DNA of 64,000 bases from Sulfurimonas sp. (GTDB lineage: Bacteria; Campylobacterota; Campylobacteria; Campylobacterales; Sulfurimonadaceae), in NCBI GenBank assembly GCA_021732045.1, contig JAKFWK010000006.1, positions 1 to 64,000 on the forward strand. The letters run 5' to 3'. Every line of letters begins with the position of its first letter. Position 1 is the first letter of the stretch. Positions 7,591 through 15,859 of the stretch are shown here, piece by piece. Under the pieces are notes generated by a model. It saw only the letters and a list, made by a program, of their open reading frames with translations. It did not search any database and had not been told where the DNA came from. The position numbers were made by a program, and so were the translations under genes.

Positions 7591-9471
7591 TTATGATTTT
7601 ATGCCAAGTAGCGTCTGCATCATCTGATCAATTGTAGATATAACTTTAGCGGCAGCACCGTAAGATGTTTGGTATTTGATTAGGTTCGCCATCTCTTCAT
7701 CCATGTTTACTTTTGAAACAGATGAGTACTCCTGTTCCGTTGCATTAAACTGTGCCGTAATGGTGTCATTTCTTATCTTAGAACCGTTTGTCTGTGTTCC
7801 AACTCCAGTTGCAACAATATCATACATTCCGTACATGGTTGCATTATAAGTCTTGCCATCCATTTTAAAATCATATTTTTCAAACTGTTGCTGAATAGCA
7901 TCCATTGCTAATCTGTTATCTCCAGAAACAGCTGTGTATCCAGCCGACATTAGCGTTGAGTTCACTTTAAACTCACTTTTTAGATCTATATCTCTAGCAT
8001 TTTTCCCATCAAAAAATCTATTCATGCCAAGTGCACCGGCAAAGTTTGTACCAGAATCAAATGAGGTTGTAGCTAGATTATCTTGGATACTAAATTTATA
8101 TCCTTTTGCTTCTGATTGCGGATTCATTGTAAACGAGAGAGAACTATCCCCATTTATAAAGTTTCCAAGATTAAATTTAATAAAATTATCAATATCATTA
8201 TTTAAGTTTCCATCACCATTATCATCACTATTTGCTTCCATTTGCCCCTGAATTGAGTTAGAACCGGGGACTCCTCTCATTACCGTAGAAGAGTTTATGG
8301 TTATGCTTTTTCTTGCAGTTTCATTTCCATCAATATCATAAACAACTAGGTCAAATGTACCTGTTTTTATGTTTAAAGATGAGTTTACTAAGGCAGTGTT
8401 ATCGCTAACTCCAACAAAGGTATTTGAATCCATTCTATTTGTTGATGCTTTGGCGTAAAGATTATTTGTTGACTCTATGAGCTTACTAGCAAAAGCATCT
8501 AGTTCTGATACAACACCTTGCAAAATACCATCTGATGGCATTCCCGTGGTTGTATCAATCGCTCCACCTCTTAACTCTAAAATTGCACCTATTTTCCCAC
8601 CACTTATCTTCTCAGACATTGGTATCAAGGTTCCATCTTGTCTCTCATATGAGATATCATAGAGTCCAAACGCGTTGTCTTTATTTGATATATGAATTGG
8701 ATGATACGAGCTTCCATCAACAATGTTAAAGCCATTTACGCTAAGAGTATAACTTCCGGATGTTTTTGTTGTTCCATCAATTTGAGTATCTGATGTGGTT
8801 TTTCCAGAGTTTACATCAGCTCCAATAAGTTTGGACAAATCTCTCTCAATTACATTTCTTTTATCTCTTAAATCATTTGCTGTATAACCACCAGCTGCTT
8901 CGGCTGCATCTATACTTTTGTTTAATTGTGCGAGTTCTTTTGCTAAAGAGTTTACTTCATCTATATTGGTTGATAACTCACTATTTATTTGTGATTGTAG
9001 AGATAAAACTTGGTCTTGTGTCTGTTTTATATGGTCTGAAAGAATCTCTGTCTGCTTTGCAAGAGCTAGTTTCATTGAGGCATTGTCAGGATTATCTGCA
9101 AAACTTTGCCACATATTATAATACTCCTGCATATCTGCTTTTATGCCAACACCATCTACTTCAGGGAAATATGAAGAGAGCTCATTCAGTGTTTTTTTCT
9201 CATAATCACTATACTCTTTGTCGCCAGAAAGTTTAGTGTATCTATCAAAAACAAAGTCATCAAATATTCTCTCAGTTGCTGTAACTTCAGCGCCATTGCC
9301 TATATTTCCCTTTACACTATTTAAGGGAGTAGCAGCACTAGTAACCACCCTTTGTCTTGTATATCCATCGCTGTCTGCATTTGCGACATTATGACTGGTG
9401 GCTTCAATTGCCAATTGGGAAACATTAAGCCCCGAATACCCTATGTGAAGTGAATTAAATAGTGACCCCAT
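7591..9471 (-). CDS. flgK: flagellar hook-associated protein 1 (FlgK)
   Basis: FlgK forms the first junction ring between the hook and the filament and is exported by the flagellar type III apparatus. The 626 residues start with the rod/hook signature (GYSGLNVSQLAIEATSHNVANADSDGYTRQR, cut here only by description) at about residues 12-42 and end with the paired C-terminal helix (NLIKYQTSYGAAAKVISTID). Coiled-coil segments lie at about 130-210. It is the last flagellar gene of the operon, one base downstream of flgN, its likely chaperone. The long middle region is variable in this family. Confidence 0.95.
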   Translation of the reverse strand: MGSLFNSLHIGYSGLNVSQLAIEATSHNVANADSDGYTRQRVVTSAATPLNSVKGNIGNGAEVTATERIFDDFVFDRYTKLSGDKEYSDYEKKTLNELSSYFPEVDGVGIKADMQEYYNMWQSFADNPDNASMKLALAKQTEILSDHIKQTQDQVLSLQSQINSELSTNIDEVNSLAKELAQLNKSIDAAEAAGGYTANDLRDKRNVIERDLSKLIGADVNSGKTTSDTQIDGTTKTSGSYTLSVNGFNIVDGSSYHPIHISNKDNAFGLYDISYERQDGTLIPMSEKISGGKIGAILELRGGAIDTTTGMPSDGILQGVVSELDAFASKLIESTNNLYAKASTNRMDSNTFVGVSDNTALVNSSLNIKTGTFDLVVYDIDGNETARKSITINSSTVMRGVPGSNSIQGQMEANSDDNGDGNLNNDIDNFIKFNLGNFINGDSSLSFTMNPQSEAKGYKFSIQDNLATTSFDSGTNFAGALGMNRFFDGKNARDIDLKSEFKVNSTLMSAGYTAVSGDNRLAMDAIQQQFEKYDFKMDGKTYNATMYGMYDIVATGVGTQTNGSKIRNDTITAQFNATEQEYSSVSKVNMDEEMANLIKYQTSYGAAAKVISTIDQMMQTLLGIKS

Positions 9472-9472
9472 T

Positions 9473-9901
9473 TTAGACTCTTATTTGTAAAATCGCAGAA
9501 TTTTTTGAGGCAACTTTTGTATACCCTTGCATCTCTGTTGGTACTATTTTTTCTAAAAATGAGTTATATAAGTTACTAACAGCTAGAACTAATCTTGCAT
9601 ATTTTTTATTTACATCACGAAGATTAGAGAGTTCTACCTTCATCTCTTCTAGATAGTTATGTTGCTCTTCATCGAGCAATTCTGGAAGGTTTTTTTGTGG
9701 ATTTTTAACAACTAAAGAGGAAATCTCATGGTCAATCATCGCTTTTTTTGATTCAAAACTCTTAAGCTTTTCCTCTTTTAGTTTTAGTCTATCAAATTGA
9801 GGAGTGTTATCTGCCTTCTTTATATCTTCTACATCAAACTCTGTTATTTTTATTAAATCTCTTAAGTCGTTTAGTGCACCCTGTAGATGATATGAAAGCA
9901 T
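9473..9901 (-). CDS. flgN: FlgN-like flagellar export chaperone
   Basis: A 142-residue, almost wholly alpha-helical, charged cytoplasmic protein between flgM and flgK. Its size, helical character, C-terminal NLYNSFLEKIVP segment and position directly before flgK fit FlgN, the chaperone that keeps FlgK and FlgL export-competent. FlgN proteins are poorly conserved, so the call rests as much on context as on sequence. It is probably read from both the sigma54 and sigma28 promoters described upstream. Confidence 0.75.
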   Translation of the reverse strand: MLSYHLQGALNDLRDLIKITEFDVEDIKKADNTPQFDRLKLKEEKLKSFESKKAMIDHEISSLVVKNPQKNLPELLDEEQHNYLEEMKVELSNLRDVNKKYARLVLAVSNLYNSFLEKIVPTEMQGYTKVASKNSAILQIRV

Positions 9902-9921
9902 TTTAAATCCTTTTTTTATGG

Positions 9922-10131
9922 TTACATAAGCTCATCTGCTATTTTTTTAGACAAAGCCTGTAAATTAATTTTATATTCTCCGGAGTCAAGAGCGTCTTTT
10001 ATCTCTTGAACCCTACTTGTATCGCCCTGCTTAGAAATCTTCAACTCCTGCTTTTCTGAAGTATTTAAATCTTTTGCAACTGTGCTCGCGTATCCGTTGA
10101 AAACATTCGCGTTATTTACCTGTGGTATCAT
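9922..10131 (-). CDS. flgM: anti-sigma28 factor FlgM
   Basis: A 69-residue protein with the C-terminal FlgM helix pattern VQEIKDALDSGEYKINLQAL followed by KKIADEL. FlgM binds FliA (sigma28) and blocks late flagellar genes until it is exported through a finished hook-basal body. The N-terminal half is polar and likely disordered, as usual. A good AAAGGAAAG ribosome binding site precedes the ATG, and a sigma28 promoter lies 46 bases upstream, so FlgM is expected to be made partly under control of the factor it inhibits. Epsilon FlgM proteins are short, as here. Confidence 0.85.
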   Translation of the reverse strand: MIPQVNNANVFNGYASTVAKDLNTSEKQELKISKQGDTSRVQEIKDALDSGEYKINLQALSKKIADELM

Positions 10132-10176
10132 AATCTTTCCTTTTTCTCTATTTTTAAAGTCTATTCATATCCAATC

Positions 10177-10203
10177 ATATCGGCAAATAGATAGAAAAAT
10201 TTA
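10177..10203 (-). promoter_or_regulatory. sigma28 (FliA) promoter for flgM-flgN-flgK
   Basis: Minus-strand reading gives TAAATTTT, exactly 11 bases, then GCCGATAT. The enterobacterial sigma28 consensus is TAAAGTTT-N11-GCCGATAA, so 14 of 16 consensus positions match with perfect spacing. It sits between the flgJ stop and flgM. Confidence 0.85.
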
Positions 10204-10210
10204 GGATAAA

Positions 10211-10513
10211 CTATTTTTTTTGACTCAGATACTCGTAAAGCATCTGAGAAAATCCAAACCCTCCTGCGCTAGCTTTTGCAAGCTCTTCTCTGTACATTGA
10301 CTTGTAGATTTTATCACCTGGATCTTTCTGCTGTGAGAAGATATTTTTCTCATCACTCATAGCAGTATCAAGTAACATTTTTAGTATGACTGACTCAAAA
10401 GCGTCTGTCTGCTCTCTTAATTTTGAATCTTCTGGCTTTGGTGTTATTTTCGGAAGCTGATGCTGTTGGGAAACAAATCCAGCTTGTAAATCCTTAGCGC
10501 TATAGTTGTACAT
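10211..10513 (-). CDS. flgJ: FlgJ-like rod-binding protein (N-terminal domain only)
   Basis: A 100-residue protein corresponding to the rod-cap/rod-binding domain of FlgJ: LREQTDAFESVILKMLLDTAM followed by the PGDKIYKSMYREELA motif and a C-terminal GGFGFSQMLYEYL. The muramidase half of enterobacterial FlgJ is absent, which is usual in epsilonproteobacteria. It helps rod assembly through the peptidoglycan. Its ATG overlaps the flgI stop by one base (TAATG), so translation is coupled to flgI. Confidence 0.85.
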   Translation of the reverse strand: MYNYSAKDLQAGFVSQQHQLPKITPKPEDSKLREQTDAFESVILKMLLDTAMSDEKNIFSQQKDPGDKIYKSMYREELAKASAGGFGFSQMLYEYLSQKK

Positions 10514-11556
10514 TATATCAACTTCAACTCTGCGGAGATACTGCCAGCGCTTTTCATAGCTTCTAAAATCGAGATGATATCTTTTGGTTTAGCGCCCATC
10601 TTTTGGAGTGAGCGAACCAAATTTGCCACCGTCATTGTTCCGGATTTTGCATACAGTTCATTCTCTTTTAGACCAACTACAAGATTTTCATCCACAACCA
10701 TTGAACCATCTGGCTTGCTCACATCGTCTTGTTCAGAAATTTTTATTGTTATATCACCATGTGTCATAACGATTGGCTTTACCATAATCCCGATACCAGA
10801 GACTATTGTCCCTGTTCTTTCATTAATGATAATTCTGTTTTGAACATCAAAATCCATATCTATATCTTGAACTTCTGCTAAAAACTCTATCATGCTTTTA
10901 TCTTTTGGTTTTTGAAGCTTAATAGTTCTTGAATCCATAGCAACTGCCAGCTGTGAACTATAAAAAGAGTTTACGGCTGACTGAACAGAGACACTATTTT
11001 TAAAATTTGCCTCTTTTAGAGATAGCGTTATATAGTCTTGATGATACAAATCTATATCTATTTCTCTCTCAACAAGTCCACCATCATAAATAAGTCCAGC
11101 AGTTGAGTGCGTTATAGAATCTCCTTTGCCGTTTCGTCCACCAATACTAAGGGCGCCCTGAGCAAGCGCATAAATCTTTCCATCCACCCCTTTTAAAGGA
11201 GTCATAAGAAGAGTTCCGCCCTCTAGTGAAGTAGAATCGCCGATTGATGATACTGTTATATTAAATTTATCACCCTGTCTGGCAAATGGTGCTAGTTCTG
11301 CCGTTACAACAACTGCTGCAACATTTTTTGATCTTATATCAATTGGTTGCATATCCACATTCATGGCTCTAAGCATATTTGCGATTGACTGGAGAGTGAA
11401 TTTTGAGGTTGTTCCATCGCCGGTTTTTTTAAGACCAACAACGAGAGAATAGCCTATAAGATGATTGTCCCTGACCCCGACAACACTTGCAACATCATTT
11501 ATCTTTGCAGCATAAATAGTTGTGCAAATAAGCAAAAATAAAATATATTTCTTCAT
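10513..11556 (-). CDS. flgI: flagellar P-ring protein FlgI
   Basis: FlgI polymerises into the periplasmic P-ring around the flagellar rod. The 347 residues start with a Sec signal (MKKYILFLLICTTIYA) followed by the family signature IGYSLVVGLKKTGDGT; the middle GGTLLMTPLKGVDGKIYALAQG and the C-terminal NLVRSLQKMGAKPKDIISILEAMKSAG (cited in parts) are also characteristic. It is the first gene of flgI-flgJ-flgM-flgN-flgK. An AAGGA site precedes the ATG and a sigma54 promoter lies 28 bases upstream. Confidence 0.96.
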   Translation of the reverse strand: MKKYILFLLICTTIYAAKINDVASVVGVRDNHLIGYSLVVGLKKTGDGTTSKFTLQSIANMLRAMNVDMQPIDIRSKNVAAVVVTAELAPFARQGDKFNITVSSIGDSTSLEGGTLLMTPLKGVDGKIYALAQGALSIGGRNGKGDSITHSTAGLIYDGGLVEREIDIDLYHQDYITLSLKEANFKNSVSVQSAVNSFYSSQLAVAMDSRTIKLQKPKDKSMIEFLAEVQDIDMDFDVQNRIIINERTGTIVSGIGIMVKPIVMTHGDITIKISEQDDVSKPDGSMVVDENLVVGLKENELYAKSGTMTVANLVRSLQKMGAKPKDIISILEAMKSAGSISAELKLI

Positions 11557-11580
11557 AACAATCCTTGATATTCTCTTATC

Positions 11581-11599
11581 AAAGCAATTGTTATTCCAA
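11581..11599 (-). promoter_or_regulatory. sigma54 promoter for the flgI operon
   Basis: Minus-strand TTGGAATAACAATTGCTTT has GG (11596-11597) and GC (11584-11585) separated by exactly 10 bases, and matches the epsilonproteobacterial sigma54 -24/-12 pattern. Transcription would start about 15 bases before the flgI ATG. Confidence 0.85.
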
Positions 11600-11640
11600 T
11601 TCGATAAAATAGGAAAATTTGTTATTGAAGTTTAGATAAT

Positions 11641-12231
11641 CTAGTTGCAGTCCATGTAAGTTAAAGTTGTATTTCCAAATTTCTTAGATTTTTTTATAAA
11701 AAACTGCTCAATTTTTTCTGGGATTTCAAGAGTACTCATGTGCTCTATAATTATCTGTTTTGTGTACTCTTTTGGCAAAGAAGCTATTAAATTTATAGTT
11801 TTTTCATAAATATCTTCCATACCTTCTCTTATGCTAAAAGGAGGATCTATGTAAAAATACGCAACTTCATCTCTTGTTTGCAGTTTTTTTACAACACTGC
11901 CAATATTAACGAAACTATCGCCTCGAACAATCTCGCACATCGATGGGTCGGTCTGTTCAATATTTTCTCTTAAAACAGCTAGAGCTTCTCTGTCTTGCTC
12001 CATAAAGATAACTTTTTTTGCGCCACGACTAAGTGCTTCTAGTCCAACAGAGCCACTTCCAGAAAATACCTCAATGAACACCGAATCAACTATATCAAAC
12101 TGTAGTGTATTAAAAAAAGACTCTAAAACTATCGCTTTTGATGTTCTGGTTGTCTCCTTTGATGGAAGTTTTAAAACTCTGTTTTTAAATTTTCCAGAGA
12201 TAATTTTTTTTGTGATTGGTTTAGTTTTCAT
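11641..12231 (-). CDS. rsmD: 16S rRNA (guanine-966-N2)-methyltransferase RsmD
   Basis: A 196-residue SAM-dependent methyltransferase. The N-terminal ISGKFKNRVLKLP and TSKAIVLESFFNTL are family signatures; the SAM site is FIEVFSGSGSVGLEALSRGA (near 57-76), and the catalytic DPPF motif is at about 129-132. It methylates G966 of 16S rRNA in the small subunit. The start overlaps the end of the upstream 119-residue gene by 11 bases, so the two are coupled. Confidence 0.92.
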   Translation of the reverse strand: MKTKPITKKIISGKFKNRVLKLPSKETTRTSKAIVLESFFNTLQFDIVDSVFIEVFSGSGSVGLEALSRGAKKVIFMEQDREALAVLRENIEQTDPSMCEIVRGDSFVNIGSVVKKLQTRDEVAYFYIDPPFSIREGMEDIYEKTINLIASLPKEYTKQIIIEHMSTLEIPEKIEQFFIKKSKKFGNTTLTYMDCN

Positions 12232-12580
12232 AAAATGCTTTAATTACTTTCAGAAGATTAGCTTGATACTCGGCAGTTAAGGACTCTATTCGTCTCTCTA
12301 AAATATCAAAACTCATATAGTTGCCGATTGGCTCATTTTTTATCTCTTTTTTCATACTTTTATATCGTTTTTCTAGTGCCAATATAAGTTGTGATTTTGA
12401 AAAAGGTTTGATTAAATCAGAACTTTTGTCACTCGATACATAAAAACACCTCTTATCATCCATGCACTCTGTATCTCTAATAACAATATCACACTGCTTT
12501 AATGAACAGAGATATTGATCTAAAAAAAGTTCTAATGATTTTTGAAGTAGTGGGGATTTACACTCAACAGCTATTTTCAA
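12221..12580 (-). CDS. conserved hypothetical protein upstream of rsmD
   Basis: A 119-residue soluble protein I do not recognise. The N-terminal half has alternating strands and helices (KIAVECKSPLLQKSLELFLDQYL, DIVIRDTE, CFYVSS, LIKPFSKSQLILALE), which looks like a degenerate receiver-type alpha/beta fold; the C-terminal half is helical. No phosphorylatable aspartate position is obvious. It overlaps rsmD by 11 bases, so it is very likely cotranscribed with it. Function unknown. Confidence 0.7.
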   Translation of the reverse strand: MKIAVECKSPLLQKSLELFLDQYLCSLKQCDIVIRDTECMDDKRCFYVSSDKSSDLIKPFSKSQLILALEKRYKSMKKEIKNEPIGNYMSFDILERRIESLTAEYQANLLKVIKAFYEN

Positions 12581-12624
12581 ACTTGCCCCTATTTGTTAAT
12601 TTTTAAAGAAGTATAACACATCAT

Positions 12625-13332
12625 CTAATCTAAATAATACTCTATCGTATATCTCAAATCTTCATCCAACTCAGCAATATTACAAAGTATCCACTCCAGA
12701 TAAGCTCTATCATACATACTTATCTCTTCAATGTGCTTATCGGCATATTTCCCAAATCCAAACTTTTGCATCAAAACTTTTTTTTCACTAAGCTCAAGAA
12801 GCCTATTTTGTGGCTCTATTTCTAAAAGATATTTATACAAAAGTTTAGTAATTAGCGCGTCATGAAGCGCTTTTCGTTCAAGAATGTTATTTTCAAACAA
12901 AGCAGTCTCTCTGCTCTCATCTCTGTAAAGCTTTAGTTCGTATCTCAAAAATTGCAGTGAAAAATATTCACATTCAGGAATAAGATGTTTTGTAGTTCTT
13001 AGCGTATCTATGACCTTCCCGTGCCAAATAAATCCACCAAGTTCAAGCATTTTAATGCCAAATTTTGCATTGTGAGCGACAATTATTGAATCTTCATGGT
13101 TATGCTCTTCTAAAAACTTATACGCATCAGAATCTTTTAGTTTTGGCTTCTGCTTTAGCATCTCGTTGGTTATATGATTTACGCTTGAAGCTTTGGAAGA
13201 TATTTTCTTTGCCTCATTTACTAGGTCATATTTCACAATCATTTTTACGTCATCAACAGCAATGATTCCAACTGCACAAATCTTATCTATATCCTCAAGC
13301 CCCGTTGTTTCTAAATCTAAAAATATTAACAT
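12625..13332 (-). CDS. DnaQ/ExoX-like 3'-5' exonuclease-fold protein, active site altered
   Basis: A 235-residue protein with the RNase H-like exonuclease fold. Motif I is intact (FLDLETTGLE, D6 and E8). Motif II reads VAHNAKFG where active DEDDh enzymes have HNAxFD, so its aspartate is glycine. Motif III reads RKALHDA, keeping the aspartate but with arginine where the general-base histidine is expected. The C-terminal FGKYADKHIEEI...YLEWIL segment is like the ExoX tail that binds DNA. It may bind nucleic acid without normal catalysis, or use shifted residues. It lies three bases downstream of the 147-residue gene. Confidence 0.75.
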   Translation of the reverse strand: MLIFLDLETTGLEDIDKICAVGIIAVDDVKMIVKYDLVNEAKKISSKASSVNHITNEMLKQKPKLKDSDAYKFLEEHNHEDSIIVAHNAKFGIKMLELGGFIWHGKVIDTLRTTKHLIPECEYFSLQFLRYELKLYRDESRETALFENNILERKALHDALITKLLYKYLLEIEPQNRLLELSEKKVLMQKFGFGKYADKHIEEISMYDRAYLEWILCNIAELDEDLRYTIEYYLD

Positions 13333-13335
13333 TTG

Positions 13336-13779
13336 CTAGTTTGTGTTTTGTTTTTCTTCTGTCTTAAAGCTCTCAAGCATTATGTGATAGTGTTCAAGAG
13401 TCATAAAACTTTTCTCAAATCTAAATCTTATAATAAACTCAACGACCTTATCTTTTAAGGCACCATCTACATTTTCAGCTTTTCCAAAATAGGCTAAAGA
13501 GATATTTTTGTTTTTTACTGTAGCTTCTTTGTCGTAGCTTATCGCTAAAATTTGAAGATATTTACCTTTTTTTATTTCACCTAAATTTTCCATAAGAAGT
13601 GAAGCGCCAGATAAGTTTATGGCTTTATAGTTAAAAAGTTCACTAAAATCTTCAACTTTTTTATTGATACTTAGTTCAAAAAACAGGTTTTCTAAAATCT
13701 CCATATTGCTTTTTCTAGCTCTCTCGTAACCTGAGATTTTATTTGTTAAATTTTTTAGCTTGTCTAATGCTGAGCTCAT
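13336..13779 (-). CDS. conserved hypothetical cytoplasmic protein
   Basis: A 147-residue protein with no signal sequence or membrane segment. An N-terminal helical, possibly coiled-coil part (LDKLKNLTNKISGYERARKSN) is followed by a mixed alpha/beta region. I do not recognise the family. It is the first gene of a minus-strand group with the exonuclease-like gene and is divergent from murA; a TATAAT box on the minus strand (13806-13811) lies 27 bases upstream. Confidence 0.65.
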   Translation of the reverse strand: MSSALDKLKNLTNKISGYERARKSNMEILENLFFELSINKKVEDFSELFNYKAINLSGASLLMENLGEIKKGKYLQILAISYDKEATVKNKNISLAYFGKAENVDGALKDKVVEFIIRFRFEKSFMTLEHYHIMLESFKTEEKQNTN

Positions 13780-13805
13780 TCTTTTCCCTATTTTTATCTA
13801 CTTAG

Positions 13806-13857
13806 ATTATATCAAAACTCCTACTTTATTTGTTCATAATGGTACAAAAGATATAAT
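13806..13857. promoter_or_regulatory. divergent promoters between the 147-residue gene and murA
   Basis: A minus-strand TATAAT (13806-13811) points to the hypothetical gene and a plus-strand TATAAT (13852-13857) points to murA, 33 bases before its ATG. No conserved -35 boxes are visible, which is usual for vegetative promoters in this class. Confidence 0.55.
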
Positions 13858-13890
13858 CCACAACTATAAAAACCAAAATAAAAGATAAAA

Positions 13891-15162
13891 ATGAACTATC
13901 TACAAATCAACAGAGCCAACACTCTAAATGGCAACATTAAAATCTCCGGTGCAAAAAACGCTGCTCTTCCGCTAATTGCTATGACAATACTTGCAAAAAA
14001 TAGGGTTGACATAAAAAATCTGCCTCATGTTGTAGATATAAAAACTCTCCTAAAACTGCTCTCAAATCTAGGAGCTTCATGCTCTGACTTTAGCAACGGT
14101 AGCGACATCATAAGCATAAGCACTTCTGCTCTTCATGAGACCAAAGCAACATACGATATAGTAAGAACTATGCGCGCTTCCATCCTTGTTTTGGGTCCAA
14201 TTTTAGCTAGATTTGGGCATTGTGAAGTATCTTTACCAGGTGGTTGTGCTATCGGCCAACGCCCAGTTGATTTGCACTTAAAAGCACTAGAGCAGATGGG
14301 AGCAGTTATAAATATAGAAGCTGGCTACATCCACGCTACTGCACCAGATGGATTAAAAGGGTGTCAGATTATTTTTGATAAAATAACTGTTACAGGAACG
14401 GCAAATATAGTTATGGCGGCGGCTTTGGCAAAAGGCATCACTACAATCACAAACGCAGCAAGAGAACCTGAAGTTGTCCAACTTTGTGAAATTTTAAATG
14501 CGAGTGGAGTCAAAATTGATGGAATTTCAACAGGCGTACTGACTATCCATGGAACAGATGGAAAACTTGTTGACATTGCCGAATTTAGCGTTATTCCTGA
14601 TAGAATCGAAGCTGGGACTTATCTTTGTGCTGGCGCAATTACAAACTCAGAACTAACACTTGAAAATGCAAACCACAAGCACTTGGGTGCTGTTATAGCA
14701 AAACTTGAAGAGATGGGAAACAAAATCTCATTTACAGACACCACAATAACAATCCATCCATCAAAAGTACAAAAACATGTAAAGATTGTAACGCAAGAGT
14801 ATCCAGGATTTCCAACAGATATGCAAGCTCAATTTTTAGCTCTTACAACCCAAGCTGATGGCACTTCTATCATTGAAGAGAGACTTTTTGAGAACAGATT
14901 TATGCATGTTAGTGAGCTTCAAAGAATGGGTGCCGATATCTCTTTAAGTGGGCATACTGCAACAATCGTTGGTGGAACAAAGCTTAGTGGTACTGATGTT
15001 ATGGCTACAGACCTAAGAGCTTCTAGTGCATTGGTTTTAGCTGGACTTATAGCAGACGGAGTCACAAATGTGCACCGCATCTACCATCTTGACCGTGGTT
15101 ATGATTCTCTTGAAGTGAAGTTACAAAATGTTGGTGCCGATATAAAAAGACTTAACGAGTAG
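13891..15162 (+). CDS. murA: UDP-N-acetylglucosamine 1-carboxyvinyltransferase
   Basis: MurA transfers enolpyruvate from PEP to UDP-GlcNAc, the first committed step of peptidoglycan synthesis, in the cytoplasm. The 423 residues are full length. The substrate lysine lies in SGAKNAALP (K22) and the catalytic, fosfomycin-reactive cysteine in [16 protein letters not shown] (C119). The C-terminal [17 protein letters not shown] is also a family signature. The gene is monocistronic: divergent from its left neighbour, and followed by a hairpin shared with the convergent hspR. Confidence 0.97.
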   Translation: MNYLQINRANTLNGNIKISGAKNAALPLIAMTILAKNRVDIKNLPHVVDIKTLLKLLSNLGASCSDFSNGSDIISISTSALHETKATYDIVRTMRASILVLGPILARFGHCEVSLPGGCAIGQRPVDLHLKALEQMGAVINIEAGYIHATAPDGLKGCQIIFDKITVTGTANIVMAAALAKGITTITNAAREPEVVQLCEILNASGVKIDGISTGVLTIHGTDGKLVDIAEFSVIPDRIEAGTYLCAGAITNSELTLENANHKHLGAVIAKLEEMGNKISFTDTTITIHPSKVQKHVKIVTQEYPGFPTDMQAQFLALTTQADGTSIIEERLFENRFMHVSELQRMGADISLSGHTATIVGGTKLSGTDVMATDLRASSALVLAGLIADGVTNVHRIYHLDRGYDSLEVKLQNVGADIKRLNE

Positions 15163-15168
15163 AAAATA

Positions 15169-15198
15169 AAACTAGCTCCCAGATCAGAGAGCTAGTTT
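15169..15198. terminator. bidirectional terminator between murA and hspR
   Basis: AAACTAGCTC/GAGCTAGTTT, a 10-base perfect stem with a 10-base loop, lies between two convergent genes. T-rich sequence follows on the plus strand and A-rich sequence precedes it, so it can work both ways. Confidence 0.8.
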
Positions 15199-15208
15199 GT
15201 AGCTATTT

Positions 15209-15586
15209 TTATTTTTCAAAAATTACCATATCATAAATACTTTTTTTAGTCACAAGCGCTTTATCGGACACCGCAGAGTGTGAACTTTTGGCTTTTAAAA
15301 CTTCTTGCCTAAGTGAGATAATATCTTGTTCCATCTCATCAACATTAACTTTCAGTCTAAGAATAATATCAACACCAGCCAAATTTACACCAAGCTCACG
15401 AGTTAATCTCAAAATCAACTTTATTCTATCTATGTCTTTTTGAGAATATAGCCTTATTTTTCCGCTTGAACGCATTGGCGTGAGAAGGTTTTCTCTCTCG
15501 TACTGTCTAAGTGTTTGAGGATGGATATCTAAAATCTTTGCGACTATACTTATTAGATATACTGGTTCGTCGTATTGGTGAATCAT
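15209..15586 (-). CDS. hspR: HspR, MerR-type heat-shock repressor
   Basis: A 125-residue MerR-family DNA-binding protein. The N-terminal winged helix reads YLISIVAKILDIHPQTLRQYERENLLTP with SGKIRLYSQKDI as the wing, followed by a coiled-coil dimerisation helix. In Campylobacter and Helicobacter HspR represses cbpA-hspR and other chaperone genes. I take the start at 15586 because a GGGAG site precedes that ATG; the longer reading frame would run into an intergenic repeat. Normally it follows cbpA closely; here 273 bases holding a two-copy tandem repeat separate them. Confidence 0.9.
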   Translation of the reverse strand: MIHQYDEPVYLISIVAKILDIHPQTLRQYERENLLTPMRSSGKIRLYSQKDIDRIKLILRLTRELGVNLAGVDIILRLKVNVDEMEQDIISLRQEVLKAKSSHSAVSDKALVTKKSIYDMVIFEK

Positions 15587-15602
15587 ATTATTCTCCCTTA
15601 AT

Positions 15603-15714
15603 TTTGTTTTACAAAATGAAGGAGAACCCCTCATTTGATTTTAAACGCAAGAGGAACCAGTCCCTCGTGCTACGCTAGCCGCTATGGCACTAAAGCCTGC
15701 CTCTTGCAAGGCAG
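15603..15714 (+). repeat. tandem repeat, copy 1 (112 bp)
   Basis: First of two head-to-tail copies between cbpA and hspR. The unit starts TTTGTTTTACAAAATGAAGG and ends in a stem-loop CTGCCT/AGGCAG with a six-base loop (15697-15714). The two copies differ at about three positions. Confidence 0.9.
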
Positions 15715-15825
15715 TTTGTTTTACAAAATGAAGGGAACCCCTCATTTGATTTTAAACGCAAGAGGAACCAGTCCCTCCTGCTACGCTAGCCGCTATGGCA
15801 CTAAAGCCTGCCTCTTGCGAGGCAG
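15715..15825 (+). repeat. tandem repeat, copy 2 (111 bp)
   Basis: Second copy, nearly identical to the first: one base is missing after GAAGG, one G/C difference lies in the middle, and one A/G difference in the terminal hairpin makes a longer stem, CTGCCTC/GAGGCAG with loop TTGC (15808-15825). Confidence 0.9.
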
Positions 15826-15859
15826 AGAAACCCAAGCAGTAGTTTTCTCTTTTTTATGG

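Noticed and set aside
8877..9236. Plus-strand reading frame of 119 residues inside flgK
   Set aside because: flgK is a strong match over its full length on the other strand; the frame has no ribosome binding site or recognisable content.
15603..15825. The tandem repeat as a CRISPR array
   Set aside because: The units are over 110 bases long, directly adjacent and have no unique spacers; no cas genes are in the window.
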